DNA from: Pseudomonadota bacterium
Lineage (GTDB): Bacteria > Pseudomonadota > Gammaproteobacteria > Burkholderiales > Burkholderiaceae_C
Assembly (NCBI GenBank): GCA_018241185.1
Contig: JAFEEH010000222.1
Span: 1 to 47,363, forward strand
Direction: 5' to 3'
Length of the DNA: 47,363 bases
The stretch's first letter is position 1, and the number at the start of each line of letters is the position of its first letter. The position numbers were made by a program, and so were the translations under genes. Below are positions 28,008 through 37,066 of this stretch, piece after piece. The notes below the pieces were generated by a model that searched no databases, was not told where the DNA came from, and saw only the letters and a list, made by a program, of their open reading frames with translations.

Positions 28008-30191
28008 TCAGCGGCGACGTGCAGAACGCACGCCGGCCACTCCGGTGACGATGCCCAGCACGTGCGCGAGCCGCGCGGTATCGGCGATCTCGACGGTGAA
28101 GGTCATCCACGCCGTGCCCTTCACCGACTGGGTCTGCACACCGATCACGTTCATCTTCTCGCGCGCGAACACGTCGGAGATGTCGCGCAACAGCCCCTGC
28201 CGATCGGCCGCCTCCACCGACACGTCGACGGCATAGACCGACTCGCCCGCAGCCTTCGGCCGCCCCCACTCGACATCGATGACACGTTCCGCATCGCGCA
28301 CAGCCATCATGCGGAAGTTGCTGCAATCGGCGCGGTGGATGCTCACCCCATGCCCGCGAGTCACGAAGCCGCGGATCGCGTCGGGCGGTGCAGGCCGGCA
28401 GCACTTGGCCAGTTGCGTCATCAGCGACGACACGCCCACCACCAGCACCCCGCCCTTGCCGCCGTCGTTCACGCGCGGCTTGCGGATGAGCGGCGCCTCC
28501 TCGGCCGGCGTCGCCTCCTGCGGCCGCAGCAGGTTCTCGATGTTGCGCAGCGAGAACTCGTCCTTGCCCACCACCTCGAAGAGATGATCCGCCGAGCGGA
28601 AGCCCAGTTGAGAGGCCAGGTCCTCGAGCTTGAGTGCGGTCTTGCCCTCCCGCTGCAACAACCGCTCGACCGCTTCACGGCCGCGCGCGATCGTCTCGTG
28701 CGTGGCCTGTGCGTTGAACCATGCGCGCACCTTCGCACGCGCGCGGTGGCTGGCGAGGTAGCCCAGTTCGGGGTTCAGCCAGTCGCGCGACGGGCCACCC
28801 TCCTTCGCGGCAATGATCTCGACGGTCTGGCCGTTCTGCAGCGGCGTGTTCAGCGGCACCATGGCGCCGTCGATGCGCGCACCGCGGCAGCGGTGGCCGA
28901 GCGTGGTGTGGACGGTGTAGGCGAAGTCCACCGCCGTCGCGCCCTGCGGCAACTCGACGATGGCCGCATCGGGCGTCAGCACATAAATGCGGTCGTCGAA
29001 CAGGCCCTGGCCCTGCTGGCCGCTGAGGTCGCGCTCCCAGGCCAGGAGCTGCCGCAGCACGGCGATCTTGGCGTCGTACTCTCCGCCGGCCCACACGCCC
29101 GCATACCCGCGCGGGCCCGCTTCCTTGTAGGCCCAGTGCGCCGCCACACCATGCTCGGCGTGGTCGTGCATCTCCTCGGTGCGGATCTGGATCTCGATCG
29201 GCTTGTCGGCCCGGCCACCGACCGCATCGCGCACCACGGTGTGCAGCGACTGGTAGCCGTTGGCCTTCGGTCGCGCGATGTAGTCGTCGAACTCCTCCAC
29301 GATGGGCTGGAAATGCGAATGCACCCAGGCCAGCACGGCGTAGCAGTCCTTCACATCGGGCACGATCACGCGCAACGCCAGGATGTCGAACACCTGGTCG
29401 AAGTCCAGCGACTTGCCGCGCATCTTCTTGACGATGCTGTAGATGTTCTTGGGCCGGCCCTGCACGGTGGCTTGAATGCCCTCGCGCTCGAGTCCCTGCT
29501 CCAGCCGCTCGCGCAGTTGCGCGACGTAGCCTTCGCGCTCGATGCGCTTCTCGTCGAGCAGGCGCGCGATCAGCTTGTAGGTCTCCGGCTCGAGGAAGCG
29601 GAACGACAGGTCCTCGATTTCCCACTTCACCTGCCAGATGCCGAGGCGGTTGGCCAGTGGTGCGAAGACCTGCAAGGACTCGCGCGCCAGGCTCTCGGGC
29701 ACCGGCTGCTTGATGGCGGCCGCATGGCGCAGCGTCTGAAGCCGCGATGCCAGCCGCAGCATGACCACCCGCAGGTCGCGCGAAAACGCAAGCAGCATCT
29801 TGCGCACGTTCTCCGTCTGGCCGGCGGCGCCTTCGTGCAGGTGCACGGCGCTGCGCGTCTGCTTCTGCACCTGCACGAGCTTGGTGGTCTCCACCGCCAG
29901 CGACGCGAAGTTGTCGCCGAAGACCTTGGCGATGACCTCCTGCGGCCGATTCAGGTGCTGGCACGAGTACACGAGATACGTGGCCGCCTGCATCGCTTCC
30001 GATCCGCCCATCGATGCCACGATCGCGGCCACCGCGTCGGCATGCGCGAGGGTGTTCTCGCCGGTGTCGAGCACCTCGTCGGCGATCAGCGGGGCCGCAA
30101 AGAGCCGCGCGCGCTCCAGCATGTTCGCCATCGCGGGCGCCTGCGCGGTGGCGGCCGACAAGGCGTGGTCGGCAATGGCAGGCTCTGACAC
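28008..30191 (-). CDS. relA: RelA-type (p)ppGpp synthetase
   Basis: The enzyme makes the alarmone (p)ppGpp from ATP and GTP/GDP in response to starved ribosomes. Domain order: degenerate HD hydrolase region (about 40-170), synthetase domain (about 200-360, with YSIVKKMRGKSLDFDQVFDILALRVIV and ANGYQSLHTVV), TGS domain (VLTPDAAIVELPQGATAVDFAYTVHT), then a Cys-containing helical/CRFR region (AKCCRPAPPDAIRGF) and a C-terminal ACT domain. The synthetase loop carries E-F-D-D, the acidic form of monofunctional RelA, and the HD motif is replaced by YSCQHL, so hydrolase activity is not expected. I start at the GTG 30189-30191 with GAGAG 7 bases upstream (727 aa). Confidence 0.94.
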   Translation of the reverse strand: MSEPAIADHALSAATAQAPAMANMLERARLFAAPLIADEVLDTGENTLAHADAVAAIVASMGGSEAMQAATYLVYSCQHLNRPQEVIAKVFGDNFASLAVETTKLVQVQKQTRSAVHLHEGAAGQTENVRKMLLAFSRDLRVVMLRLASRLQTLRHAAAIKQPVPESLARESLQVFAPLANRLGIWQVKWEIEDLSFRFLEPETYKLIARLLDEKRIEREGYVAQLRERLEQGLEREGIQATVQGRPKNIYSIVKKMRGKSLDFDQVFDILALRVIVPDVKDCYAVLAWVHSHFQPIVEEFDDYIARPKANGYQSLHTVVRDAVGGRADKPIEIQIRTEEMHDHAEHGVAAHWAYKEAGPRGYAGVWAGGEYDAKIAVLRQLLAWERDLSGQQGQGLFDDRIYVLTPDAAIVELPQGATAVDFAYTVHTTLGHRCRGARIDGAMVPLNTPLQNGQTVEIIAAKEGGPSRDWLNPELGYLASHRARAKVRAWFNAQATHETIARGREAVERLLQREGKTALKLEDLASQLGFRSADHLFEVVGKDEFSLRNIENLLRPQEATPAEEAPLIRKPRVNDGGKGGVLVVGVSSLMTQLAKCCRPAPPDAIRGFVTRGHGVSIHRADCSNFRMMAVRDAERVIDVEWGRPKAAGESVYAVDVSVEAADRQGLLRDISDVFAREKMNVIGVQTQSVKGTAWMTFTVEIADTARLAHVLGIVTGVAGVRSARRR

Positions 30192-30219
30192 GGACAAACT
30201 CTCTGAAACCAACGAACAC

Positions 30220-31173
30220 TCAATCCAGAAGAAAGGACACCACGACGGCGGACTGGCGCGGGTCGACGAAGGTCGGCGCATGGCCGACGCCCGAGAACTC
30301 CACGAGCCGGGCCTTCGGTCCGCGTTGGCTCATCTGCCGGGCGGTCGCCGCGGACAGCAGGTCGGACTCCGCACCGCGCGTGAGCAAGGTGGGGGCATGG
30401 ATGCCGTCGTAAAGAGCCCAGGTCGCCACTTCGGCCTGCGCAGCGATCTCGGGCGTGATGGTACGGATTGCAGTGGCGATGGCCGGGTCGTAGTGCAGCA
30501 CCACGGTGCCATCGCCGGCTGCCGCGGCTTCGTCGACCTTGGTGCGTCCATCGGCGCTGCGCGCACTCGCCGGCACCACCATGGGCGCCGACAAGGCCAG
30601 CCACTGCTGCGCTGTGTGCGGCCCGAAGGTGGTGGAGAGCTGCCATATGGCATTGGCCGCGGCCTGCACGCTGGCGTAGCGGCCGCCCTGCCCCACATAA
30701 CTCGCGATCCGCGCGATCGCCTCGGCTTCGATGGCGGGCCCCACGTCGTTGAGCACCAGCCTGCGCACCGGCGCCGCAAGGGGCAGTTCGGCATGGCCGG
30801 CAAGCACCATGCCGATGAGGCCACCCATGCTGGTGCCGACCACATCGAGTCGCTCGATCGGCTGCGCCGCATGCAGTTGCGCAAGCAGTGCGACCATGTC
30901 GGCCGCGTACTGCGGCACCTGGTAGCCCATGGGATCGGCGAGCCAGTCGCTGCGGCCGCGGCCCACCACGTCTGGGCACACCACCCGCAGGCCGCCCTCG
31001 GCACGCGCCAGCAGTGCCTGCGCAAGCACATCGAAATCGCGCCCCTGGCGCGTGAGCCCGTGAAGGCACAGCACCACATGCGCGGCGTCGGGGTCGCCCC
31101 ACTGCCAATACGCCATGCGGTGGCCGCCTCTGGCATCGGCGCAAGCCACGAATTCGAGTGCCGGTTGGGTCAT
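30220..31173 (-). CDS. Alpha/beta hydrolase
   Basis: An alpha/beta-hydrolase-fold enzyme of 317 aa. LCLHGLTRQGRDFD supplies the oxyanion region, VVGTSMGGLIGM the nucleophile Ser, an Asp in RGAESDLLS the likely acid, and EFSGVGHAPTF the catalytic His. There is no signal peptide. It is divergent from a 3-hydroxybutyrate dehydrogenase, so a role in hydroxybutyrate ester or oligomer breakdown is possible, but that is inference from position. It may instead be a general esterase. It ends 28 bases before the relA start. Confidence 0.85.
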   Translation of the reverse strand: MTQPALEFVACADARGGHRMAYWQWGDPDAAHVVLCLHGLTRQGRDFDVLAQALLARAEGGLRVVCPDVVGRGRSDWLADPMGYQVPQYAADMVALLAQLHAAQPIERLDVVGTSMGGLIGMVLAGHAELPLAAPVRRLVLNDVGPAIEAEAIARIASYVGQGGRYASVQAAANAIWQLSTTFGPHTAQQWLALSAPMVVPASARSADGRTKVDEAAAAGDGTVVLHYDPAIATAIRTITPEIAAQAEVATWALYDGIHAPTLLTRGAESDLLSAATARQMSQRGPKARLVEFSGVGHAPTFVDPRQSAVVVSFLLD

Positions 31174-31240
31174 GTCCTGGGGTCCGTCTTGCTGCGGATA
31201 ATCGCGCGGTTCATCCTAATTGATCCGGAGATCGCTCATC

Positions 31241-32011
31241 ATGCTCAAAGGCAAAACTGCCCTCGTGACAGGGTCCACCAGCGGCATCGGCCTCGGCATC
31301 GCCAAGGCCCTCGCGCAGCAGGGCGCCAACATCGTGCTCAACGGTTTCGGCGATGCCAAGGGCCCGCAGGCCGAGATCGAAGCGCTGGGCGTGGCCAGCG
31401 CCTACCACGGCGCCGACATGAGCAAGCCCGCCGAGATCGAGGACATGATGAAGTTCGCGGCCTCGACGTTCGGCCGCGTCGACGTGCTGGTGAACAACGC
31501 CGGCATCCAGCACGTGGCGAAGGTGGAGGACTTCCCGGTCGAGAAGTGGGACGCGGTCATCGCGATCAACCTCACCAGCGCCTTTCACACCACGCGTCTC
31601 GCAATCCCTGCGATGCGCGAGGCCAACTGGGGGCGCGTGATCAACATCGCGTCGGCCCACGGCCTCGTGGCGTCGGCGCAGAAGTCGGCCTACGTCGCGG
31701 CCAAACACGGCATCGTCGGGCTGACCAAGGCGGTGGCACTGGAGACCGCGACGACCGGCGTGACCTGCAACGCCATCTGTCCCGGCTGGGTGCTGACGCC
31801 GCTGGTGCAAAAGCAGATCGACGACCGTGCCTCGCGTGAAGGCATCAGCGTCGCACAGGCACAGATCGACCTGCTGAGCGAGAAGCAGCCGTCGCTGCAG
31901 TTCACCACCGTCGAGCAGCTTGGCGGCCTGGCGGTGTTCCTGTGCTCGGCGGCTGCCGACCAGGTGCGCGGCGTGGCCTGGCAGGTGGACGGCGGCTGGA
32001 CGGCGCAGTAG
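31241..32011 (+). CDS. bdhA: D-beta-hydroxybutyrate dehydrogenase
   Basis: An SDR that interconverts D-3-hydroxybutyrate and acetoacetate with NAD, in mobilisation of polyhydroxybutyrate. The sequence is typical of the bacterial enzyme: LKGKTALVTGSTSGIGLGIAKALA, VLVNNAGIQHVAKVEDFP, NIASAHGLVASAQKSAYVAAKHGIVGLTKAVALE and NAICPGWVLTPLVQKQI. The IQHV and AHGLVAS stretches separate it from generic SDRs. Length is 256 aa from the ATG 31241, which has GGAG 10 bases upstream. A GGATAAT near 31196-31202 could be its -10. Confidence 0.92.
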   Translation: MLKGKTALVTGSTSGIGLGIAKALAQQGANIVLNGFGDAKGPQAEIEALGVASAYHGADMSKPAEIEDMMKFAASTFGRVDVLVNNAGIQHVAKVEDFPVEKWDAVIAINLTSAFHTTRLAIPAMREANWGRVINIASAHGLVASAQKSAYVAAKHGIVGLTKAVALETATTGVTCNAICPGWVLTPLVQKQIDDRASREGISVAQAQIDLLSEKQPSLQFTTVEQLGGLAVFLCSAAADQVRGVAWQVDGGWTAQ

Positions 32012-32086
32012 CGGAGGCTTTCCGACGGCTCTGCGTCCAGCGGGCGCCGGCCCGTCTCAAGGCGGCTCGGCGGCGCCCACACCCGC

Positions 32087-32794
32087 CTACTTGAGCTGCA
32101 CCGACCCCGAGACGTTGACCACCACCGTGGTCTTGCCGGCCTCGACCGGGATGGGCGCATCGGCGGCCGAGAAGGACTTCGCCTCCGCCGCCATCATGCG
32201 CGGGCGGATCGGGCCGCCCTCGTTCGCGTTGACCGACACCTCGCGCAGCGTGTAGCTGCCGAAGCCGAAGTCCTTGGCCAGTTCGGCCGCCTTGCGCTTG
32301 AAGTTCTCGATGGCCTGGGTCTGCGCCTCGCCCTCGGCTTTCAGCCGCTGCTCGCGGCTGAGCGCGAAGCCCACGTTGCCCACGCTCAACGTGGTGATGC
32401 GGCCCGCCGCACGCGTGATGCGTGGGAAATCGCGCCCTTCCAGCACAAGCTCGGCGCTGCCCTGCCAGCCGTTGATCTTGCCGTCGCGCGTATAGCGCGG
32501 CGACAGGCTGAAGTTGCCGGTGCGCACGTCCATCTGGCCGGGTTGCGCGTCTTTCTTGGCCTCGGCCAGCGCGGCGTCGATGGCGGTCCGCAGTTGGTTC
32601 TGCACCGTCGCCGCATCGGTGGCGTCGCGCGTCGTGACCAGCGTCATGTTGAGCAAATCCTGCTGCACCTCGACCGTGCCGTTGGCGGACAGCTGCAGCA
32701 CGTTCTGCGGCTGCGCGGGCCCGCTATTCTGGGCAAATACGGCGCCAGCGCCCGCCAGTGCTGCGCAAGCCGCTATCAACTTAATAGCATTCAA
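32087..32794 (-). CDS. SIMPL-domain (DUF541) periplasmic protein
   Basis: A secreted protein of the SIMPL/BP26 family, whose molecular role is poorly known. The mature part has VLQLSANGTVEVQQDLLNMTLVTTRDATDAATVQNQL and later QAIENFKRKAAELAKDFGFGSYTLREVSVN, ending VVVNVSGSVQLK. I start at the TTG 32792-32794, which has GGGAGA 8 bases upstream, giving LNAIKLIAACAALAGAGAVFAQ as signal peptide and 235 aa. That signal peptide is encoded almost entirely by a 62-bp repeat copy (32727-32788). Confidence 0.88.
   Translation of the reverse strand: MNAIKLIAACAALAGAGAVFAQNSGPAQPQNVLQLSANGTVEVQQDLLNMTLVTTRDATDAATVQNQLRTAIDAALAEAKKDAQPGQMDVRTGNFSLSPRYTRDGKINGWQGSAELVLEGRDFPRITRAAGRITTLSVGNVGFALSREQRLKAEGEAQTQAIENFKRKAAELAKDFGFGSYTLREVSVNANEGGPIRPRMMAAEAKSFSAADAPIPVEAGKTTVVVNVSGSVQLK
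32727..32788 (-). repeat. 62-bp palindromic repeat, copy g (encodes a signal peptide)
   Basis: On the minus strand the core GCTATTAAGTTGATAGC is followed by GGCTTGCGCAGC and TGGCGGGCGCTGG, then a CGTATTTGCC tail that aligns with the other copies. It reads A-I-K-L-I-A, then Ala-rich codons, spanning the hydrophobic core and the expected cleavage site of the SIMPL protein. Confidence 0.8.
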
Positions 32795-32867
32795 GACAAT
32801 GTTCTCCCGTCGGATGGATGAAGGAAAGAGCGCCGACGCCGGCGCCGTGGGCGCGATGCGTTCGCAG

Positions 32868-33251
32868 CTACTGCCGCGAGCCGACCCAAGGGAAGAGCGC
32901 GCGCCAGCCGCCACCCGCATTCTGTGGGGTAGCACCGTGCGGTCCCGGCACAGCGGCCGAATCGGCCGTCTGCGTCGCGTCCGGCCGAGTGGGCCATTGG
33001 CTGCGAACCTGTTCGCGCAACTGCGCGCGCTCGGCCGGCGTCAGGCGGCGGCCCGCCACGGCTTCGTCGTGCCGGATCTCCTCGCGTTGCTCGGCGCGAT
33101 GGGCGGCCACTGCGGCACGAACCTCGTCGCGCCGCGGCCCCCCCACCTTCATGAATTCCGCCGAGGCGGCAAGCGGCAACGCTGCGCCCAGCGCCAGGAT
33201 CAAAGAAAACAGGGGCCGGAAAGCCAGGGGCATCGGAGGGTGTCGGTGCAT
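32868..33251 (-). CDS. Small exported protein, function unknown
   Basis: I do not recognise the family. The 127-aa product starts MHRHPPMPLAFRPLFSLILALGAALPLAASA, a good signal peptide. A charged helical stretch follows (VAAHRAEQREEIRHDEAVAGRRLTPAERAQLREQVRSQW) that resembles short periplasmic proteins with a TPAERAQLREQ motif, then a Gly/Pro-rich end. The start is uncertain (33251 or 33233). It is divergent from ompR across a gap of about 170 bases. Confidence 0.7.
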   Translation of the reverse strand: MHRHPPMPLAFRPLFSLILALGAALPLAASAEFMKVGGPRRDEVRAAVAAHRAEQREEIRHDEAVAGRRLTPAERAQLREQVRSQWPTRPDATQTADSAAVPGPHGATPQNAGGGWRALFPWVGSRQ

Positions 33252-33316
33252 CAAGGAAACCGACTGTGCCACTGCTGCGTATCCCCTCGGCGTCGCGTCC
33301 GCGAGCCCAGGCAAGT

Positions 33317-33394
33317 TTTGTAACTTAGTGTCAGACAAGGTCGTTTTCGGCCGGGATGAGGACGCAACGCCTTCAGAATCGCCGCTGTTACAAA
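33317..33394 (+). promoter_or_regulatory. Candidate OmpR-type sites upstream of ompR
   Basis: TTTGTAAC (33317-33324) and its inverse GTTACAAA (33387-33394) flank the region before the ompR start. TTTTGTAACTTAG resembles the TTTTGTAACAT-like C-sites bound by enterobacterial OmpR. Autoregulation is a guess from this resemblance. Confidence 0.3.
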
Positions 33395-33419
33395 TTCATC
33401 CTTGGGAACTGTTGCTCAA

Positions 33420-34151
33420 ATGACTCAAGCACCCGCCCGCACCGACAAGATCGTCATCGTCGACGACGACGCCCGCATCCGTGACCTCCTGCGCCGCTAC
33501 CTCACGCAGGAAGGCTTCGAGGTCATCGTGGCGGAAGACGGCAAGGCGCTGAACCGGATCCTCCTGCGCGACACCGTCGACCTCATCGTGCTCGACCTGA
33601 TGATGCCCGGCGAGGACGGCCTCTCCGTCTGCCGACGCCTGCGCGCCGCCAACGACCGCACGCCCATCATCATGCTCACGGCCAAGGGCGAGGACGTGGA
33701 CCGCATCGTCGGCCTCGAAGTCGGCGCCGACGACTACCTGGGCAAGCCTTTCAACCCGCGCGAGCTGCTGGCCCGCGTGCATGCCGTGCTGCGCCGCCGC
33801 CCGCCGCAGGAAGCGCCCGGCGCCCCGTCCACCGAGAACGAGACGGTGAGCTTCGGTCCCTTCGAGTTCGACCTCGGATCGCGCACGCTCAAGAAGGACG
33901 GCGAGGAGCTGTCCCTCACGACCGGCGAGTTCGCCATGCTCAAGGCCCTGGTGCGCCATCCGCGCCAGCCGCTGTCGCGCGAGAAGCTCGCCCAGCTGGC
34001 CCGTGGCCGCGAGTTCGAGCCCTTCGACCGCAGCCTCGACGTGCAGATCTCGCGCCTTCGCAAGCTGATCGAGTCCGACGCCGCGGCGCCGCGCTACATC
34101 CAGACAGTCTGGGGCGTGGGCTACGTCTTCGTGCCGGACGGCACCGCCTGA
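33420..34151 (+). CDS. ompR: OmpR-family response regulator
   Basis: A two-component regulator of 243 aa. The receiver domain has DDD at about residues 15-17, the phosphoacceptor Asp59 in VLDLMMPGEDG, the Thr/Ser position in MLTAKGED and the Lys in YLGKPF. A winged-helix DNA-binding domain (about 135-240) has LTTGEFAMLKALVRHPRQPLSREKL and VQISRLRKLIE. The ATG at 33420 is preferred; a TTG 18 bases upstream is possible. It is followed after 4 bases by the sensor kinase gene, as in ompR-envZ operons. Confidence 0.93.
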   Translation: MTQAPARTDKIVIVDDDARIRDLLRRYLTQEGFEVIVAEDGKALNRILLRDTVDLIVLDLMMPGEDGLSVCRRLRAANDRTPIIMLTAKGEDVDRIVGLEVGADDYLGKPFNPRELLARVHAVLRRRPPQEAPGAPSTENETVSFGPFEFDLGSRTLKKDGEELSLTTGEFAMLKALVRHPRQPLSREKLAQLARGREFEPFDRSLDVQISRLRKLIESDAAAPRYIQTVWGVGYVFVPDGTA

Positions 34152-34155
34152 TCCC

Positions 34156-35649
34156 GTGGCGGCCCACGCGGGATCGCCCGGCCCCGACACGACGCAACCC
34201 AGTCCGTTCGGCGAGGAGGGTGCGTCGGTCACGATGCCCAGCCCGCTGGAGCTGACGGAGCGCGTTCGCCGTCGCAACCGGCTCCGGCTGGGCTTCAGCC
34301 TCTTCTGGCGCACCTTCTTCCTGCTGTCGCTGCTGCTGATGGTCTGCATCTTCGGCTGGCTGCAGACCTTCCGCGCCTTCGAGGACGAACCCCGCGCCGT
34401 GCAGACGGCGCACCAGATCGCGTCGCTCGTGAACCTCACGCGCGCTGCGCTCGTGTACTCGGACGCCATCACCCGCGTGTCGCTCATCAAGACGCTGGCC
34501 GACCAGGAAGGCGTGCGCATCCTGCCGCGCGAGCCGAACGATCGTTTCGAGGCCTACACCAGCGGCACGCTCGACCGCCGCGTGACCGAGGAGCTGATGG
34601 ACCGCCTGGGCGAAGGCACGACCATCGCCAGCCGCGTGAACGACGACGCCGGCCTGTGGATCGGCTTCACCATCGACACCGACAACTATTGGCTGCTGCT
34701 CGACCCGACGCGGTTCTCGCGCGTGGGCGGGCGCACCTGGCTCACCTGGCTGATCACCGCCGTGGCGCTATCGCTGGCGGGGTCGGCCATCATCGCGCGC
34801 TTCATCAACCGGCCGCTCAAGCAGCTGTCGCGGGCCACCTCGCAGGTGCGCGAAGGCGAGTACGAAGCCAACCGCCTCGACGAGCACGCCCGCACCGCCG
34901 AGATCCGCGCGGTGAACATCGGCTTCAACCGCATGGCCGACCAGCTCGCCAAGATCGAGCAGGACCGCGCCGTGATGCTGGCCGGCATCTCGCACGACCT
35001 GCGCACGCCGCTGGCCCGGCTGCGGCTGGAAACCGAGATGAGCGTGGCCGACGAGGACGCCCGCGCCCACATGGCGGCCGACATCTCGCAGCTCGATGCC
35101 ATCATCGACAAGTTCCTCGATTACGCGCGGCCCGACCACGTGCAGTTCAAGCCGGTGCTGCTGCGCGATGTGATCGACGCCTGCACCTACGCCGTGCAGG
35201 ACTACGAGGACGTGGAAATCAAGGTCGACGTCGCCAAGGACCTGGCCGTGATGGCCGACGACGTGGAGCTCACCCGCGTGATCTCCAACCTGCTGGAGAA
35301 CGCGCGCCGCTACGGCAAGACGCCCGGCAAGGACGTGGCACAGATCAACATCCAGGCCCAGGCGCACAACGATGCCGTGCTGCTCAAGGTGCGCGACCAC
35401 GGCGCCGGCGTGGCGCCCGCCCTGCTCTCGCAGCTCACCAAGCCATTCTTCCGCGGCGACGTGGCCCGCACCTCGGCCGCCGGCGCCGGGCTGGGCCTGT
35501 CGATCGTGGCCAAGAACATCGAGCGCATGGGCGGGACCTTCGCGCTCACCAGCACGCCCGGCCGCGGCTTCGCGGCGCACATCCGCATGCAGCGTGCTTC
35601 CACGCAGGCCGCGACGGCCAACAAGGACGAGCCGGCCGAGACGGCCTGA
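34156..35649 (+). CDS. envZ: EnvZ-like sensor histidine kinase
   Basis: The membrane partner of the adjacent regulator. It has an N-terminal cytoplasmic stretch, membrane helix 1 (about 48-70), a periplasmic domain (about 71-195), helix 2 (about 195-215), HAMP (FINRPLKQLSRATSQVREGEY), the His box AGISHDLRTPLARLRLETEM with His280, and an ATPase with the N box (SNLLENARRYG), RDHGAGVA and GAGLGLSIV. It starts at the GTG 34156; an ATG at 34234 (MPSPLELTERV) is a shorter option behind a distant GAGGAGG. Length is 497 or 471 aa. The signal sensed is unknown. Confidence 0.92.
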   Translation: MAAHAGSPGPDTTQPSPFGEEGASVTMPSPLELTERVRRRNRLRLGFSLFWRTFFLLSLLLMVCIFGWLQTFRAFEDEPRAVQTAHQIASLVNLTRAALVYSDAITRVSLIKTLADQEGVRILPREPNDRFEAYTSGTLDRRVTEELMDRLGEGTTIASRVNDDAGLWIGFTIDTDNYWLLLDPTRFSRVGGRTWLTWLITAVALSLAGSAIIARFINRPLKQLSRATSQVREGEYEANRLDEHARTAEIRAVNIGFNRMADQLAKIEQDRAVMLAGISHDLRTPLARLRLETEMSVADEDARAHMAADISQLDAIIDKFLDYARPDHVQFKPVLLRDVIDACTYAVQDYEDVEIKVDVAKDLAVMADDVELTRVISNLLENARRYGKTPGKDVAQINIQAQAHNDAVLLKVRDHGAGVAPALLSQLTKPFFRGDVARTSAAGAGLGLSIVAKNIERMGGTFALTSTPGRGFAAHIRMQRASTQAATANKDEPAETA

Positions 35650-35652
35650 TCT

Positions 35653-35714
35653 TGTGAGCCAAATCGGCCCGCAACGCCCACGAGGCGGGCGCGAGCAGCT
35701 ATCGATTCGATAGC
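35653..35714 (-). repeat. 62-bp palindromic repeat, copy h (between convergent envZ and ispF)
   Basis: The core GCTATCGAATCGATAGC is a perfect inverted repeat. The tail GCTCGCGCCCGCCTCGTGGG then GCGGGCCGATTTGGCTCACAA carries the second stem. It occupies nearly the whole convergent gap, 4 bases after the envZ stop, and may help end both transcripts. Confidence 0.92.
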
Positions 35715-35725
35715 ATTCAGGCCAA

Positions 35726-36229
35726 TCAGCGGTGCAGCAGCACCGCGGCGCGGGCCTCCATGGCGCGGCCCTCGCCCACCGGGCCGAGCTTCTCGGCGGT
35801 CTTCGCCTTCACGTTGACCTGCACCACATCGAGCGTCAGCAACTGCGCGATTCGCGCGCACATCGCCGGAATGTGCGGCGCGAGCTTGGGTGCTTGCGCG
35901 ACGATGGTGCTGTCGACGTTGCCGACCTGCCAGCCGGCCGCGCGCACGCGGCGCGCCGCTTCGGCCAGCAGAACGCCCGAATCGGCACCGCGGAACTGCG
36001 GGTCGGTGTCGGGGAAATGGCGGCCGATGTCGCCCAGCGCCGCCGCACCCAGCAAGGCGTCGGTGATGGCATGCAGCAGCACGTCGGCATCGGAATGGCC
36101 GAGCAGCCCCGTGCTGTGGGGGATCTCGATGCCGCCCAGCACGAGCCGGCGGCCGGCCACGAGCTGGTGGACGTCCCAGCCCTCGCCGATGCGGAAGGGA
36201 AAGCCGGTGGATGCGTTGGGCATGTTCAT
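35726..36229 (-). CDS. ispF: 2-C-methyl-D-erythritol 2,4-cyclodiphosphate synthase
   Basis: IspF cyclises CDP-ME 2-phosphate to MEcPP, releasing CMP, in the MEP isoprenoid pathway. Metal ligands are in [13 protein letters not shown] (Asp19, His21), and the next conserved block is [43 protein letters not shown]. The [17 protein letters not shown] motif near the end binds the cytidine. The 167-aa protein starts at the ATG 36227-36229, which overlaps the ispD stop by 4 bases, so the two are coupled. A shorter in-frame ATG (36223) is possible. Confidence 0.96.
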   Translation of the reverse strand: MNMPNASTGFPFRIGEGWDVHQLVAGRRLVLGGIEIPHSTGLLGHSDADVLLHAITDALLGAAALGDIGRHFPDTDPQFRGADSGVLLAEAARRVRAAGWQVGNVDSTIVAQAPKLAPHIPAMCARIAQLLTLDVVQVNVKAKTAEKLGPVGEGRAMEARAAVLLHR

Positions 36230-36939
36230 GGCGGTGCGGCGCGGCGACTCGCGAGCACGGCGGCGGCCAGCGCGAAATCCTCGGGATAGGTGACCTTGAA
36301 GTTCTGCGCGCTGCCCGGCACCAGGCGCGGCGCGGCGCCGGCGGCCTCGATGGCGCTGGCCTCGTCGGTCACGCGCTCGCCGGCCTGGTCGATGGCGGCG
36401 GCCAGCGCGCCGAGGCGGAACATCTGCGGCGTCTGCGCCAGCCATTTGTCGCTGCGATCGAGCGTCGCCTGCACGCGGCTGTCGACGGTGGCCACCTTCA
36501 GCGTGTCGGGCAGCGGCAGTGCCAGCAGCCCGCCGACGGCATCGCTCTCGCACGCGGTGATCAGCGACTCGATCTGCGCCGGCGTGACGAGGCAGCGTGC
36601 GGCGTCGTGCACCAGCACCCAGTCGTCTTCATGGGCGCCATCGGCCAGCAGCGCAGCGAGCCCGTTGCGCACGCTGCCCGCGCGCGTGGCACCGCCGACG
36701 TGCAGGAGGCGCTCGCCCGACCGCGGGAAATCCGGCAGCACGCGCTGCACCAGGGCGTCCCCCGGCGCCACCGCGAGCGCGATCGTCGCAAACCGGGCGC
36801 CGAGCGCCCGGAAGGCGTCCAGCGTGTGCCCGACCAGCGCCTGACCGGCCAGCGGCTCGTACTGCTTGGGCCCCGCGACGCCCGCCCGGCTGCCGATGCC
36901 GGCCGAGGGGATGAGGACGTGAAAGCGCGGGGAAGGCAT
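36226..36939 (-). CDS. ispD: 2-C-methyl-D-erythritol 4-phosphate cytidylyltransferase
   Basis: IspD couples MEP to CTP to form CDP-ME. The nucleotide-binding N-terminus is [72 protein letters not shown] and [12 protein letters not shown] follow. The protein is 237 aa from the ATG 36937-36939, normal for the family. It lies upstream of ispF and divergent from mfd. Confidence 0.96.
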   Translation of the reverse strand: MPSPRFHVLIPSAGIGSRAGVAGPKQYEPLAGQALVGHTLDAFRALGARFATIALAVAPGDALVQRVLPDFPRSGERLLHVGGATRAGSVRNGLAALLADGAHEDDWVLVHDAARCLVTPAQIESLITACESDAVGGLLALPLPDTLKVATVDSRVQATLDRSDKWLAQTPQMFRLGALAAAIDQAGERVTDEASAIEAAGAAPRLVPGSAQNFKVTYPEDFALAAAVLASRRAAPP

Positions 36940-36999
36940 GGGGGTCGGGAAGGCCGGCAGCCGGTAGCGACGGCGCCAGCGAAGAATGGGGCGCCATTC

Positions 37000-37005
37000 T
37001 AAAAT
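37000..37005 (+). promoter_or_regulatory. Possible -10 box (TAAAAT) for mfd
   Basis: TTCTAAAATCG is the only AT-rich hexamer in the 127-base ispD/mfd divergent gap, about 60 bases before the mfd ATG. No good -35 is seen. Confidence 0.35.
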
Positions 37006-37066
37006 CGTGCCCCTCGACACCCCTCGCCGCACGGCGCGGGGTGTTTCGCATTGCCTGGCTTCCTGC

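Noticed and set aside
28008-30191. Bifunctional SpoT annotation
   Set aside because: HD-motif residues are missing and the synthetase loop has the acidic RelA form.
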